Shown here: positions 28,873 to 38,900 of the stretch, piece after piece
How positions within the stretch are numbered: position 1 is the stretch's first letter
Layout: every line of letters begins with the position of its first letter
Notes under the pieces: generated by a model
What the model was told of the DNA's origin: nothing
Database searches by the model: none
Seen by the model: only the letters and a program-made list of their open reading frames with translations
Made by a program: the position numbers and the translations under genes
Origin: Pythium myriotylum
Taxonomy: Eukaryota > Oomycota > Peronosporomycetes > Pythiales > Pythiaceae
DNA length: 64,000 nt
Assembly (NCBI GenBank): GCA_023091665.1
Contig: JALJCQ010000014.1
Coordinates: 744,001 to 808,000, forward strand
Reading direction: 5' to 3'

Positions 28873-28939
28873 GGGCAGTGCAGTGGCGCGGGAGCTGCTG
28901 AACGGGTGAGCGAGCTGGCGGTAATTTACGGACATCCAA

Positions 28940-29449
28940 ACTGCACGCCGCCTCTCTTTGTGACCGAGGAGCAAGAGGGGAATGTAATAAATTACGCGAC
29001 GGGATAGAGTACCATGCTTGGGGGGCTTCCGGCGGTGAGTTTCAGTATGCTCGACGGCGGCGCTACTAGTTAGATACCGTACATGCGAGAGGTCTCGATG
29101 GCGCCCCGAGGGGCGTTCGAGTGACCCGAGTCTCTTGTACGGGTCGAGAAAGTGGCGTGAGACCGAGGAGATCGGAAATCGCGGTGGCGGACAATTCGTG
29201 CACGACGACTTCGTCACGGAAACGACTATCACGGTGGTCTCCGTGGGACGGGGGGTCAATTTGTCTCGCACTTCGTTTGGTTGGCTCGATGATGGAGCAG
29301 TTGAGGTGTCGTCACGTACCAAGAACGGGATTCGTCCTCGGTGTCATCGAGCATTTTTTTCCAGGCCCATCGAAGCCAGCACTTGAGGCAGCGTCAAAAG
29401 GAGATCGTCCGCAGTCGTTCGTGGCGAGGATCGGAGAGAGCGTGAGGAG
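28940..29449. other. Intergenic between bZIP genes 2 and 3
   Basis: It holds the upstream flank of paralogue 2 and the 3' flank of paralogue 3. No gene is recognised. An open frame on the + strand (29121-29618) has no domain and overlaps the end of paralogue 3. Confidence 0.45.
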
Positions 29450-30598
29450 CTACAAAAAAGCAGGAAGAGTTCCCACTTCGTGGTGTGTGCGACACGGGCC
29501 AATGGGCCGTGGCGAGAGCTCTAGCCCATCCGACGAAACGAATCCCGACTCCCGTCGGTTCCACGTTGGCTCATTGATGTGTCCAAGGAGAGGCCGCGTC
29601 TCTGCCGCAGATTGCTGATTGAACTTCTCGTGTGCGAGGAGGACTTGATGATCAGGTCGATCGTCTCCATCTCCGTCTGCTTCTGCTTCTACAATCATAC
29701 TTTCGGGAGTGATCGCCGCTCCGCCCATTAGTATTGCAATGTCCGATAAAGTGCACCCAGCTCTCAGCAGCCCACCGACAAAGTCAACGTCGACACTCTC
29801 GACTGCGATGCAGCCCTCACTGGTAAACTGGAACCTCTTGACAGCAGTGTACTCGACTTCCGAACCGATAAAGCGCTGCAGAAATGCCTCGTTACTCAGA
29901 ACGTGCGGGAACAAAGAGGCAAACGTCTCTCGAGAGAAACGCGCGCGTAGAGTGCACTGCGCGACCACTGTGACGACGTCTTCATCATCTCTCTTTGTGG
30001 TCTCATGCACCTCTGCAGTCACCACCGCCGCGGTTATGCCTGCATGAGACTTGGTGTATCGCCGCCACTGAACGATGGATGCTTCAGGTCCTTCCATGCT
30101 GCCCACCATCGCGGCGGGGTCCATGATGCGCCGGATAAACTCCTCCTGCTGCCGAATCCGTTCGATCGTACTCCTGTTCAGCTGACCGACTCGACATGGG
30201 AGCTCCTGGAGTCCATGGCGGAAGAGGCGATGGTACTCGTAGATCGTGTGAACCAGCGATCCAGTCGCGCTGGTCTTGCTGTGGAGACACCGCGCTTCCG
30301 CGATCTTGCGCTGGTTGTAGAGCCTCTGGATCTCTCGTTGGAGTGCACTCACGCGATCTTGAAGCTGGCGCTCGCGCTGCTGCTGGCGCTCGCGGAAGGC
30401 TCGCCCGCGCTCGCTGCTGGTCTTGGCGCGGCGCTTGGGGGCCGCCGGAAGCGCCGCGAGAAAGGCGCCGACGGGCGTCGCGTGGTCGTGCGCGGTCTCG
30501 GTCACGCGCGCGAGCCACGCGAGCTCCGGCGTCGGTGGGAGCGGCGCTCGGCGGTGCCTTCCGTCGCCGCCATGGTGCATCTCGATGGGTTGCATCAT
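29450..30598 (-). CDS. bZIP-type transcription factor, paralogue 3
   Basis: The 382-residue protein starts at ATG 30598 (ATGATG). The N-terminal block 'LAWLARVTETAHDHATPVG' leads into 'KTSSERGRAFRERQQQRE', the basic region with Ser at the Asn position and the conserved Arg. A coiled-coil helix follows. The shared domain is complete ('VQWRRYTKSHAGI', 'KRFQFTSEGCIAVESVDVD'). The C-terminus differs from the other paralogues: it is longer and lacks the terminal NFLL-like motif, ending in a Pro/Arg-rich stretch. Immediately upstream lies an inverted repeat GGGTTAC-att-GTAACCC near 30632-30650 that could be a regulatory site. Confidence 0.8.
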   Translation of the reverse strand: MMQPIEMHHGGDGRHRRAPLPPTPELAWLARVTETAHDHATPVGAFLAALPAAPKRRAKTSSERGRAFRERQQQRERQLQDRVSALQREIQRLYNQRKIAEARCLHSKTSATGSLVHTIYEYHRLFRHGLQELPCRVGQLNRSTIERIRQQEEFIRRIMDPAAMVGSMEGPEASIVQWRRYTKSHAGITAAVVTAEVHETTKRDDEDVVTVVAQCTLRARFSRETFASLFPHVLSNEAFLQRFIGSEVEYTAVKRFQFTSEGCIAVESVDVDFVGGLLRAGCTLSDIAILMGGAAITPESMIVEAEADGDGDDRPDHQVLLAHEKFNQQSAAETRPLLGHINEPTWNRRESGFVSSDGLELSPRPIGPCRTHHEVGTLPAFL

Positions 30599-31406
30599 CG
30601 TCGCCCTTTGGCCTGGGGGTACAGTAGCAGGGGGTTACATTGTAACCCTCGAATTTCGAATGAACGTCGTTCGTGGCCACGAACAGACGACCATCACTCT
30701 TGAAGACGTTGAAGGTAACAGCTGGGCTCCCGACTTGAGGCCATTCTTTCCCGAGGTTTTTTTTTTTTTTTTTGGTTCATCGGTTTCGTGGGAAGGAGCC
30801 TGTCTGCAGGTTGCGAAAGTGGGAACCAGAGCCGACGCCCCTGGGCCGAATACATGTACCTGCGGATCACACTCTGATGACCAGAGTGGGCTTCTGATCA
30901 TGGAACTGACCGATTCCTCAGCATCACGATCAGCGCGATCGGAACGCCGCCCCGCCTTTTGCTGGAGGAGATGGGTGGCCGCAATTGTAGACGTGGGTGG
31001 GTAGGACAAATATCTCAAAAACGGACATGGAAGAGAGCAACTTCGCAAAACAAGGTAGTCGACCAAAAACATGCCCATCCTTGCGTTCACGTCATCCCCG
31101 GATCCTTCCAGACGTCCAGCGACCCTCTCGCTCCGTAGTCCCTATGCACAAAGACAGTGGTTCTGTTCGTTGCTTTGCTTCCGGACGTCAGGATCCCTTC
31201 CCCTCGTCCAGAGATCCCGAACGGGATCTTTTGGGTCTGATCCAGAGGTTACTCCGATGGTCCTGGCGTCCAGACTTCTGGACCAAAGACGACGCTTGGA
31301 ACGTCCAGAGGAAGCCAACAGAGTGTACAACCAGTGATTGCCCCCTCGTGGTTGCAGTTGGCACAATAAATGCAATTTATACAATATGATACTCTAGTGT
31401 CGCCGT
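30599..31406. other. Intergenic between bZIP genes 3 and 4
   Basis: It contains the inverted repeat near 30632-30650 and a run of 17 T (30757-30773). I looked for target duplications around the T-run and found none. No gene is recognised. Confidence 0.5.
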
Positions 31407-32456
31407 CTACGGCGCGAGCTCCTCGACTCGCTCGTCTGCGCGCAGCTCGTCCTCGCTCCCGAGCAGGAAGTTGAGGCTCAGCTTGGCCGGAGGAGGCGAG
31501 CCGCGGCTCGCAGGAGGCGGCGAGACGACCCGGCACTCGGTCTCGCTGGGCTCGGGGATCGTGCTGTACGGCGTGAGGACGGTTTGCTGCATGAGCTGCG
31601 AGATGTCTTCGAGCTCGAAGCCGGCGCTTTGGAGCCCTTCGACGATGCCGATGTCGGCCGACTCGAGCGCGATCTTGCCCTTGTCCGTGAACTGGAACCG
31701 GAAGATGGACTTGTAGACGACCTCGTGGTGGAGAAACTTTTGGATGAGCACTTCGTCGTGGAGAGCGCCCGGGAACATGTAGCGGATCGTGTCTCGCGAG
31801 ATGCGGCCGTAGATGTTGGTGTAGACCTCGATACACGGCTTGTCTTCGCTGCCAGCGGCAGTGATGTAGTACGGCTCGTTGCGGAGCGAGTCGTGCGAGA
31901 TCGTGTAGAGACGCCACTGGGCCATGGACGCCGAGGGGCCTTTCTTGTCGCCGACCATGGCGTCGCAGTCCATGACGCTCGAGATGAACTCTTCCTGCTT
32001 GCGGATCTTCTCGCGGAACACGTCTCCCTTGGGCGGCGACGACACGAGCGCGCGCTTGTTGCCCGTGGCCGTCGTGGTCGGCACCGTCGGGTCGCGCACG
32101 CCGTACCGGAAGAGCGCAAAGTACTCTCGGATGAGGTGCGCGAGCGAGCCCGAGTCGGTGTGGCGCGAGTCGAGGAACTGCTTCTCCCAGACGGTCTTGC
32201 GCATGTCGAGCTCGGCGATGTGGCTGCGCAGCTTGTACACGGCCGTCTCGAGCTCGACTTCGTACTTTTTGCGCTTGGCGCGGAACTCCTTGCCGCGCTC
32301 GCTGTTGGTCTTGGCGCGCGAAGGCTTGGTCGTCGCGACCTGGGTCTCGTCACGGTCTCGGGTCGCGACGAGTACCGAGGCCACTTGGCTGGGCCGGTAG
32401 AGGCTCAGACTCGCTGGCAGGCGCGCGGAGCTGGCTGACGACGGCGACGGGAGCAT
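31407..32456 (-). CDS. bZIP-type transcription factor, paralogue 4
   Basis: The first ATG is at 32456 (349 residues); the frame is open beyond it to 32522 but only with a GTG. The basic region 'KTNSERGKEFRAKRKKYEVE' has the canonical Asn and Arg with seven residues between, while the A-A pair and Ser/Cys of textbook bZIPs are replaced (R-G, F). The helix 'YKLRSHIAELDMRKTVWEK' follows. The shared domain has 'AQWRLYTISHDSL' and 'FRFQFTDKGKIALESADIG'. The end is 'PAKLSLNFLLGSEDEL' and an acidic tail. A G-box and GTGGACGTCCAC palindrome lie about 145-160 bp upstream (32600-32614), compatible with bZIP control, possibly auto-regulation. Confidence 0.82.
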   Translation of the reverse strand: MLPSPSSASSARLPASLSLYRPSQVASVLVATRDRDETQVATTKPSRAKTNSERGKEFRAKRKKYEVELETAVYKLRSHIAELDMRKTVWEKQFLDSRHTDSGSLAHLIREYFALFRYGVRDPTVPTTTATGNKRALVSSPPKGDVFREKIRKQEEFISSVMDCDAMVGDKKGPSASMAQWRLYTISHDSLRNEPYYITAAGSEDKPCIEVYTNIYGRISRDTIRYMFPGALHDEVLIQKFLHHEVVYKSIFRFQFTDKGKIALESADIGIVEGLQSAGFELEDISQLMQQTVLTPYSTIPEPSETECRVVSPPPASRGSPPPAKLSLNFLLGSEDELRADERVEELAP

Positions 32457-32599
32457 GGGACGGGTCTCTCGTGATCGAGGAGGAATCGCGAATGGCGTCG
32501 GCCGATGGCGAACGAGCGTCACGCTTTGCCTTGCGCGTCAACGACCGATGAGTGTAGAGCGGGTTACTCAAGTGAGAACATGGAGGTCCAAATGGACCA

Positions 32600-32614
32600 C
32601 ACGTGGACGTCCAC
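32600..32614. promoter_or_regulatory. Overlapping G-box and GTGGACGTCCAC palindrome upstream of bZIP gene 4
   Basis: The sequence CACGTGGACGTCCAC fuses a G-box core (CACGTG) with a perfect 12-bp palindrome centred on GACGTC. bZIP dimers generally bind ACGT-core palindromes. The same 12-mer occurs upstream of bZIP gene 5. Confidence 0.5.
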
Positions 32615-32862
32615 AAGAGGTCGGACATCGGCGCGTGTCGCTGGATGTGGATCCGGAGAGCGCGACGCTCTTCTGGACGTGGACTGCTCGTCATTCCGCG
32701 AGGTTTTATCTGTTTTCCCGGGGACTTGGGCCAGCTGGCGGACCTGGTCCGGAGTTTCCGGCCCGCTGCTCGTCAGCTGGTCCTTCGCAATCGGGCAAGA
32801 GTATGAGTGCTAATATTACTACCGCAGTATCACTATCGCAAGGACAAGAGCCTTCTTCTTCT

Positions 32863-32864
<2 letters not shown>

Positions 32865-32900
<36 letters not shown>
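32865..32900. repeat. (AG)n microsatellite
   Basis: About 14 uninterrupted AG units (32865-32892), then an imperfect tail to 32900. Confidence 0.95.
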
Positions 32901-32901
<1 letters not shown>

Positions 32902-33313
32902 CTTGGCTTGGTTGGGAGAGCGATCAGCCTGTGTCGCGCGATTGTGGCATCTCTCGAGCGGCGATTGTGGCAACGTTGCATGGAGCGTCCTTGTCGCTCG
33001 TGACGCAAACACATGAGTCGACCCCGAGGACTAAACCGTTGGACCCGCGCTTGATCGCACTCTCTCGAGCCACCGTTGGTGCTGGTCCCGATCGCAGTGG
33101 ATGGCGAGCATCGCCCACGCAGCAGCTGGCCGCTGCTCTACGTGCAGAACAGTGTGCCATGGCTATTTTAATAGCCAGATCCATGTCTATTAATACAAGG
33201 ATCTGCGAGGCTTTGGAAGAGCCTACAGCCAGCTCAGCACGAGGCAATCAATCATCCGGTATGAGTACGCCGAAAAAGAAACAAAGACGGCCGAGAGAGG
33301 TCGGGACCCTGCA

Positions 33314-34288
33314 TTAGGCGGTGAGGATGTACTCCATGCGTAGTTTATGGCCATCTCCGTCGTCTTCCGAGGCAGCACTGCTCGAGGTCTCGTCCAGGGT
33401 CTCAGCAAAGGGGCTCGCACTTGAAGCGAGAGCTGGCGGCTCAGGCTCGGGGAGCTCGATGCGATCGGCGATCGTGTGCTGCGGCGACACGATCGAGAGC
33501 CGCAGCAGCTCCATGACGTCGCCCATGGACGCGCCCGTGCCCAGCAGTCCGTCCACGAAGCCGATCTCGACGCCTTCGAACTGGATCTGGCCGTTCGCCG
33601 TGAACTCGTGGCGGAAAATGGCGTGGAACTGCACGGGTCGATGCAGAAAGATCGCGAGCAGGTCGTGGCGGTGGAGCGCACGAGGGTAGAGCACGCGGAA
33701 CGTGGTCTCGGTGATCTTGCCGTTGAACGTCACGTGGGCTTCGGTCACGACGTGGTCGCCCGAGCCGATGGCGGCGACGTGGTGGACGTCGATGCGCTGG
33801 TTCCCGTGGGCCAGCGTGTACCCGTTCCAGTTGGAGATCGAGGCCTCGGGCCCGACGCCGTCGCCGACACGGGCGTCGCTCGCCATGACGCGGCGTAAGA
33901 ACTGCTCCTGGAAGTTGATCTTGGCGCGCACGACCTCGGGCGACACGAGCGAGCGTCGCGTCAGCGTTTTCACGTCGTTTGCAGTCGCCGTCGTCGAAAA
34001 CCGGAAGCCGAAGCGGAAGAGCGAAAAGTACTCGCGGATGAGCCGCACGAGCGCGCCCGTGTCGCTCGCGCGCGCCGCGTGGAGCTGCGTGCTCTGCCAG
34101 AGCGCGCGCATGCTCTCGAGCTCGGCGATCTCGGCGCGCAGCTTGTAGATCGCGACCTCGAGCTCGCCCGTGTAGCGGTTGCGGCGCTCGCGGAAGGCGC
34201 GGCCGCGCTCGGCGTTGGTCTTGGCGCTGCGCTTGCGGCGCGTCTGCGGCGGGCTGGCGCTGTCCGTGGCGTCCGAGCACGAGGACAT
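33314..34288 (-). CDS. bZIP-type transcription factor, paralogue 5
   Basis: The 324-residue protein starts at ATG 34288 and is the shortest of the five. The basic region 'KTNAERGRAFRERRNRYTGE' has the canonical Asn-x7-Arg. The helix 'IYKLRAEIAELESMRALW' follows. The shared domain includes 'SNWNGYTLAHGNQ' and 'FRHEFTANGQIQFEGVEIG'. The acidic C-terminus ends 'HKLRMEYILTA', matching the terminal motif of paralogues 1 and 4. Two ACGT-core palindromes lie 133-197 bp upstream. It forms a run of four same-strand bZIP genes with 2-4, which suggests tandem duplication. Confidence 0.82.
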   Translation of the reverse strand: MSSCSDATDSASPPQTRRKRSAKTNAERGRAFRERRNRYTGELEVAIYKLRAEIAELESMRALWQSTQLHAARASDTGALVRLIREYFSLFRFGFRFSTTATANDVKTLTRRSLVSPEVVRAKINFQEQFLRRVMASDARVGDGVGPEASISNWNGYTLAHGNQRIDVHHVAAIGSGDHVVTEAHVTFNGKITETTFRVLYPRALHRHDLLAIFLHRPVQFHAIFRHEFTANGQIQFEGVEIGFVDGLLGTGASMGDVMELLRLSIVSPQHTIADRIELPEPEPPALASSASPFAETLDETSSSAASEDDGDGHKLRMEYILTA

Positions 34289-34420
34289 CGTGGTGGTCGA
34301 AGCGAGGGGGAGGAACGGAGACTGGGCGCGCGACCAGGCTTCCTTCCCTCCATGTGATGGGGGTCGGCACGTTAAAGAAGCGAGAAAAGCTCGAGCTCAG
34401 ATGGGTCAATATCCATATGG

Positions 34421-34436
34421 ATGTGGACGTCCACAT
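34421..34436. promoter_or_regulatory. 16-bp perfect palindrome ATGTGGACGTCCACAT upstream of bZIP gene 5
   Basis: A perfect palindrome contains the same GTGGACGTCCAC core as the site before bZIP gene 4. It lies 133 bp before the start codon at 34288. It is a candidate binding site for the ACGT-recognising bZIP proteins encoded next to it. Confidence 0.55.
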
Positions 34437-34471
34437 ACGAATCGGTTCGATTAGTACCAGAGAGGAGTTGG

Positions 34472-34485
34472 TATGGACGTCCATA
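34472..34485. promoter_or_regulatory. 14-bp perfect palindrome TATGGACGTCCATA upstream of bZIP gene 5
   Basis: A second GGACGTCC-centred palindrome lies 35 bp beyond the first. Two such sites in 65 bp upstream of one gene suggest a real operator cluster, though this is sequence inference only. Confidence 0.5.
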
Positions 34486-35930
34486 TGGTTGGTTTAGACT
34501 CCGATGAGCTGACTTCCTGTACTGGATTTTGCCGTGAGCAAACGGTTTGCATGGCGAAAAGCACGGGATAGTGCAGTCGGTTTGGCACTGGTTTGGCGCT
34601 TTTCGAGTCAGACCAAGTCGCGTCGCAGCGGACTGATCCAGAGGCTTGTCCGACCAAAAGCGAGGACCACGAGATGTCCACTTAGCCCTCGGTTTCTTCG
34701 GATCTGCCAAACGAACTGGTGAGGAGCTCAACGATAAAAAGATGCAACGAGAAATATGGTATCATCCAACTTCTTCGATCCACGGAGGGCCATGCATGAA
34801 GCCTCACCCATCATCCACCACTTGACCACGACATTGGCTGGGGCATTGGTTCTGACAGCATTGACTCAGAACGAAGTGGTGACGTCGTCGCAAAGCGACC
34901 AGCAGTCCGACGTGATGTCGTGATTGTTTATGCCGATGCCGACTGCTTCATGAACAACTAAACTCCCATTGTCCGCTTGGACGGCTTCCTGACATCCACT
35001 GCAAACTCGATACACAACTCGGAGTTGACTACATGTACGTATTGAAATAGTCGCACATCCTCACTTCGCTGGCGCCAAATTGTTGGAGTCTGGACGTCCC
35101 ACGCAGGTCAGACCACCAACACACGTGTCAGCGTACACTTTGTCCATTTGAGCCATTTTCGGTGTAGTATTGGACACTGCATGCGCAACCAGGTCGCACA
35201 ACATGTGACCTGGTTCTGATTTGTCGCTTGGATATTGACAACGATGATGAAGGCGATGGAGTTCAACTGGTGAATTCGTGTAGTGCAGCCATCGATAATG
35301 AAGGGATTCCGTTCGGGGAGACAAGCTAAATCAGCTCGCAAAGTCTTCCTCAGCTCTCGCCAACCACAACTGCTAGCCTCGCTCTTTACGTTTGGCTTTG
35401 TACCTAGAGTCATGGTATGAATTCTACCGCATAGTTCAGCGCGGCGTAGTGGGGTACTTTTGTTCTCTGCTGCGTTACGACGGGTGACGTCGCATAACCT
35501 CGCCCAAGGACGTGCAGTGCGCGCCAGCGCTTGTGAGTTCAGTATCCTACTGTTTTGATATGCTAGGCGCGAGTTGCGTGATGATTCTTTGGATGTACAG
35601 TGCATTCAACTACTCTCCAAACAGCTTTCGGTTCTCAATGTTGACTTTCCCGGAGCTCGGAACCTTGACGACTATGCATGGCCACGCGAAAACAAGTGTG
35701 TGCTTGGGATGCACATTGCCTAGTGTGGTCGTCAATCCTCAAAGGAGAACTGCACCGTCACCCACTGTTTCGAAGGCCTCGCCGTATCGATCGGAATATC
35801 GAACGGGTCACAATGTGGATCCTGCAAAGCGTCTTGGTTGATAACGGAGCTCAACGCGATTTCACCGCCTCCGAGTAATCTAAAGAGAGAATCGTCAATT
35901 CCCCGAATCGAACGGAAGTGGATGGCTTAC

Positions 35931-38900
35931 TCACCTGCTCAACCCGAATATGGCACGGCGCTTCATCCGAACAAGCAGGCGGCACTCGCGCAACATCTCT
36001 ACCGTCGGCACGCATTCCAGATATATCTTGATGTTGCGCCACGATGGTGCGCTGCTGATCGTATTCTGCCCAGTCGCACCGCTAGCAATTGGAGCTTGAC
36101 TCGAACGATGGAAGAGCGACCATTTGCAATACGCCTTGTGCCAGTCCGATTGCGGAAGACCTGTCACAGACTTGATGCATAAGTTCACCTTCACCATTTT
36201 CAACTTGTTTGTGTCAAGCTTGATATTTGATGTGCTGTCCTTGATCGCATTGATTGGAGAAGGTATCGAAGGAAGAGGTTCCAGCTCGGGAGACTCAATC
36301 ACATCCCACGTAGACGGACGCGATGCACACCGTGTGATCTTACCCTTCAACATGTCGATTTCTCGCCCAAACGCCCAAACATACTCGCCCGTCTCCGTCA
36401 CCGCCAGCTCCAAGTTCGACAAAGATGAAATCTCCAAATCATCAAAGCTAGCATTGTTCATGCGAAGCAGATCTCGGAGAACAGTGGTCGCCACTCCAGG
36501 CGTGAGTGTCGTTTCGCGCGAATTGAAAACGTTCGGCCCCGACATATCTAGCTTCCCAATGAGGTTATGAATTTGCTGAGTCTGCTTCACTTTCTCATCA
36601 AATCCTGTTTCAATCAAATATACACCGATGTCGGTTTCAAATGTCATCATCAAGCAATTGCAACGCGTACCGGAGATGGCTGCATCCACGACGTTCTGAA
36701 GTAATCCCAGTGAGACTGCATTCGACACGATATTTGATACTATCGAGAGACCCTCCTGCGATTTCACAAATCATAACCACACAGCACCTAGATTAGGAAA
36801 CCGATGTGTCGATCAGAGGCTCTCATGCCATCACTTGACCCACCTTGATGTAGGACCCGTACTTGGCCAAAAACTCCGGGAGTGCCTCAATTTCGATTGG
36901 CCAGTGGTAGCAACGACCAGACAAGTCACTTGACATACGCAAGACAACCTTCTTCTCCGCCACTTTGTACTCCAACGACCACAGCGCAGGATAGCGACGA
37001 GGGGCGTCGCCCGCGATTGCCAACTTCTGCAATACCTCCAACTTGTTACGCACCAGCTGATCCAGCTGTAACTGCTGGAAAGCACCGATGTCCTTCCACG
37101 ACTTGCGAATGAACCAGGTCATATCTGACGGAAACCACGGCAACTCCTCACGAACACATTTCTCATCACGACCCAGCGTGATAGCGTCCAATAGCTTTCT
37201 CACAGCTGGATCCAACGCGTGACGAATCTCCATGAACTGACCACGAGACTTCTCTACCACAAACCGCCATGTAGACAGACCATGGTATCCCTCCAGCACT
37301 TGCTCCATTTTCATCAAATAGAATCGCATGTTGTGCCAACTCATCTCTGGACTTTCGCTCGCCACCTCAATGCGAATCACGTCGTTTCGAGCCTCGCCCT
37401 CAACCAACAAGATACGAGACGCGAACTCATCACACGCCGACTCAATGCAGTTCGCACTGATCGACCTCTTCAAATACGAGGAGCTGCTTTGCACAGCCAA
37501 TTGCTCAAACACCAAGTCTGATACACTCGCGGACAGCTCATACTCCCAGCACCACCGGTTCTTCGCAATGTAATCGACTTTTGAGATCTGACGGGACAGC
37601 GTCCCCATCGGGTCACTTCTCTTCAGAGCCTTCCAGTACGCTGGAACCACTAGATCGGACTTTGGCATCATCAGATCACTATCCGCCGGGTATGCTAAGT
37701 GGAAGTGCTGCAGCAAGCTCTTGAATGCGTGCCACGAAATGTCATTCATTTCTCGCCAAAACGGGAACGTTTGCAGCATTGCGTGAGTAATCCGGCCATC
37801 CCGTGGTGGTGGGAGGGCATCCTTCGAGAAGTCGTGGTTCACGATTTCGCTCACGAGCTCTATGCCGAGCACTGGATCGAGAATCACAAGCTCTCGGAGC
37901 TCACCAGCATTTTGCACGTCATACCACAGAACTTCGCCCGTATCGTGGAGTGAACGAAGAATCTGTTCACAGTCGCTTCGCTTGATTCCTTCTATCTCCG
38001 CAACTAATTCCCGACAAAAAGAAGAAATCCTGACAATCATTTGTCTCACTCGAATTTGATCACTGCCGGATTCGCTCGCTTCGGAGCGCTTTCTTGCGAT
38101 TATGGTTCGAACTTGAGCATGTTTTCTCCCCATCGGTAGCCCCAGCTGGAACTTCTTCATTTGCTCCTGTAGCTTCGCGTAGATTTCCGAGACAGAACTT
38201 TGGTCCGCGCAACTCACGTCTACCCACTCACTCGAAAGCCCAGCGAGTTTATCCCTGAGATCTTCTAATCGCTCAAGTCGGTTTTCGTCTCCATCTGAGA
38301 AGGACGAACTCGATCGTCCAATCATACCATGGGCTTGCGGCGATAAACGAAGCTGCTGCTCAAGTTCCTGGATAAACGACCTCTTCCAATCGTCCAACCG
38401 GTCCTGAAAGTCTTCTCGGATCCTGTCAGCTTCCTTGGTACCTTCCAAGCAGTCCAACTTCGTTCCAACAAAGAGAAAACGGGCTTCCGGTTGGTTTGCG
38501 AGAACACCACGGATCCACCGGAACACTGTGGTGCTCAAATAACGATCCATCGAGAACTCGAACTGATCCGGCGACATTTCACGTTCATTCGCTAGCTCGT
38601 TTGCATAAGCCGGTAAGTCGACCACGAGAATATACAGGCCCCCTCTTGTGAAAAAAGCCGATTGTGCAGTCTGATAAACTTCTTGCCCGGAGAAATTCCA
38701 ATAAGTCATCTCGAGTCGTCTGTTGGGTTTGTCGGTGTTCTCTTCGACAAGAGAACTTGACGCGAGTTGCACAGCCGCAGATCGACAAGCAACCCTGCTC
38801 AGGATTGGTTTCACTGCCTTAAGGGATTGGACCAGGCTTGATTTCCCCGAGTTACCCGACCCAATAACGCAAACCTTGCATCGATACTCAAGCTCGATTG

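Larger units (their letters stand above)
32457..33313. other. Intergenic between bZIP genes 4 and 5
   Basis: It holds the ACGT-core palindrome (32600-32614) and an (AG)n microsatellite (32865-32900). No gene is recognised. Confidence 0.5.
34289..35930. other. Intergenic, no gene recognised
   Basis: The left end carries the palindromic sites upstream of bZIP gene 5. Beyond 34500, about 1.4 kb has no domain-bearing frame. The largest (35605-35108, - strand, 165 codons) has no resemblance I recognise. Confidence 0.5.

Noticed and set aside
28432..29322. 296-codon - strand frame overlapping bZIP paralogue 2
   Set aside because: Only its middle (from 28872) matches the family N-terminus; the rest is out of frame with the bZIP domain, so it is not a separate gene.
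30757..30773. Run of 17 T, possibly the tail of a second poly(A)-type insertion
   Set aside because: I looked for a flanking target duplication and found none; a simple homopolymer is enough.
32865..32900. (AG)n tract as a GAGA-type regulatory element of the bZIP cluster
   Set aside because: A plain dinucleotide microsatellite explains it; nothing ties it to a promoter.
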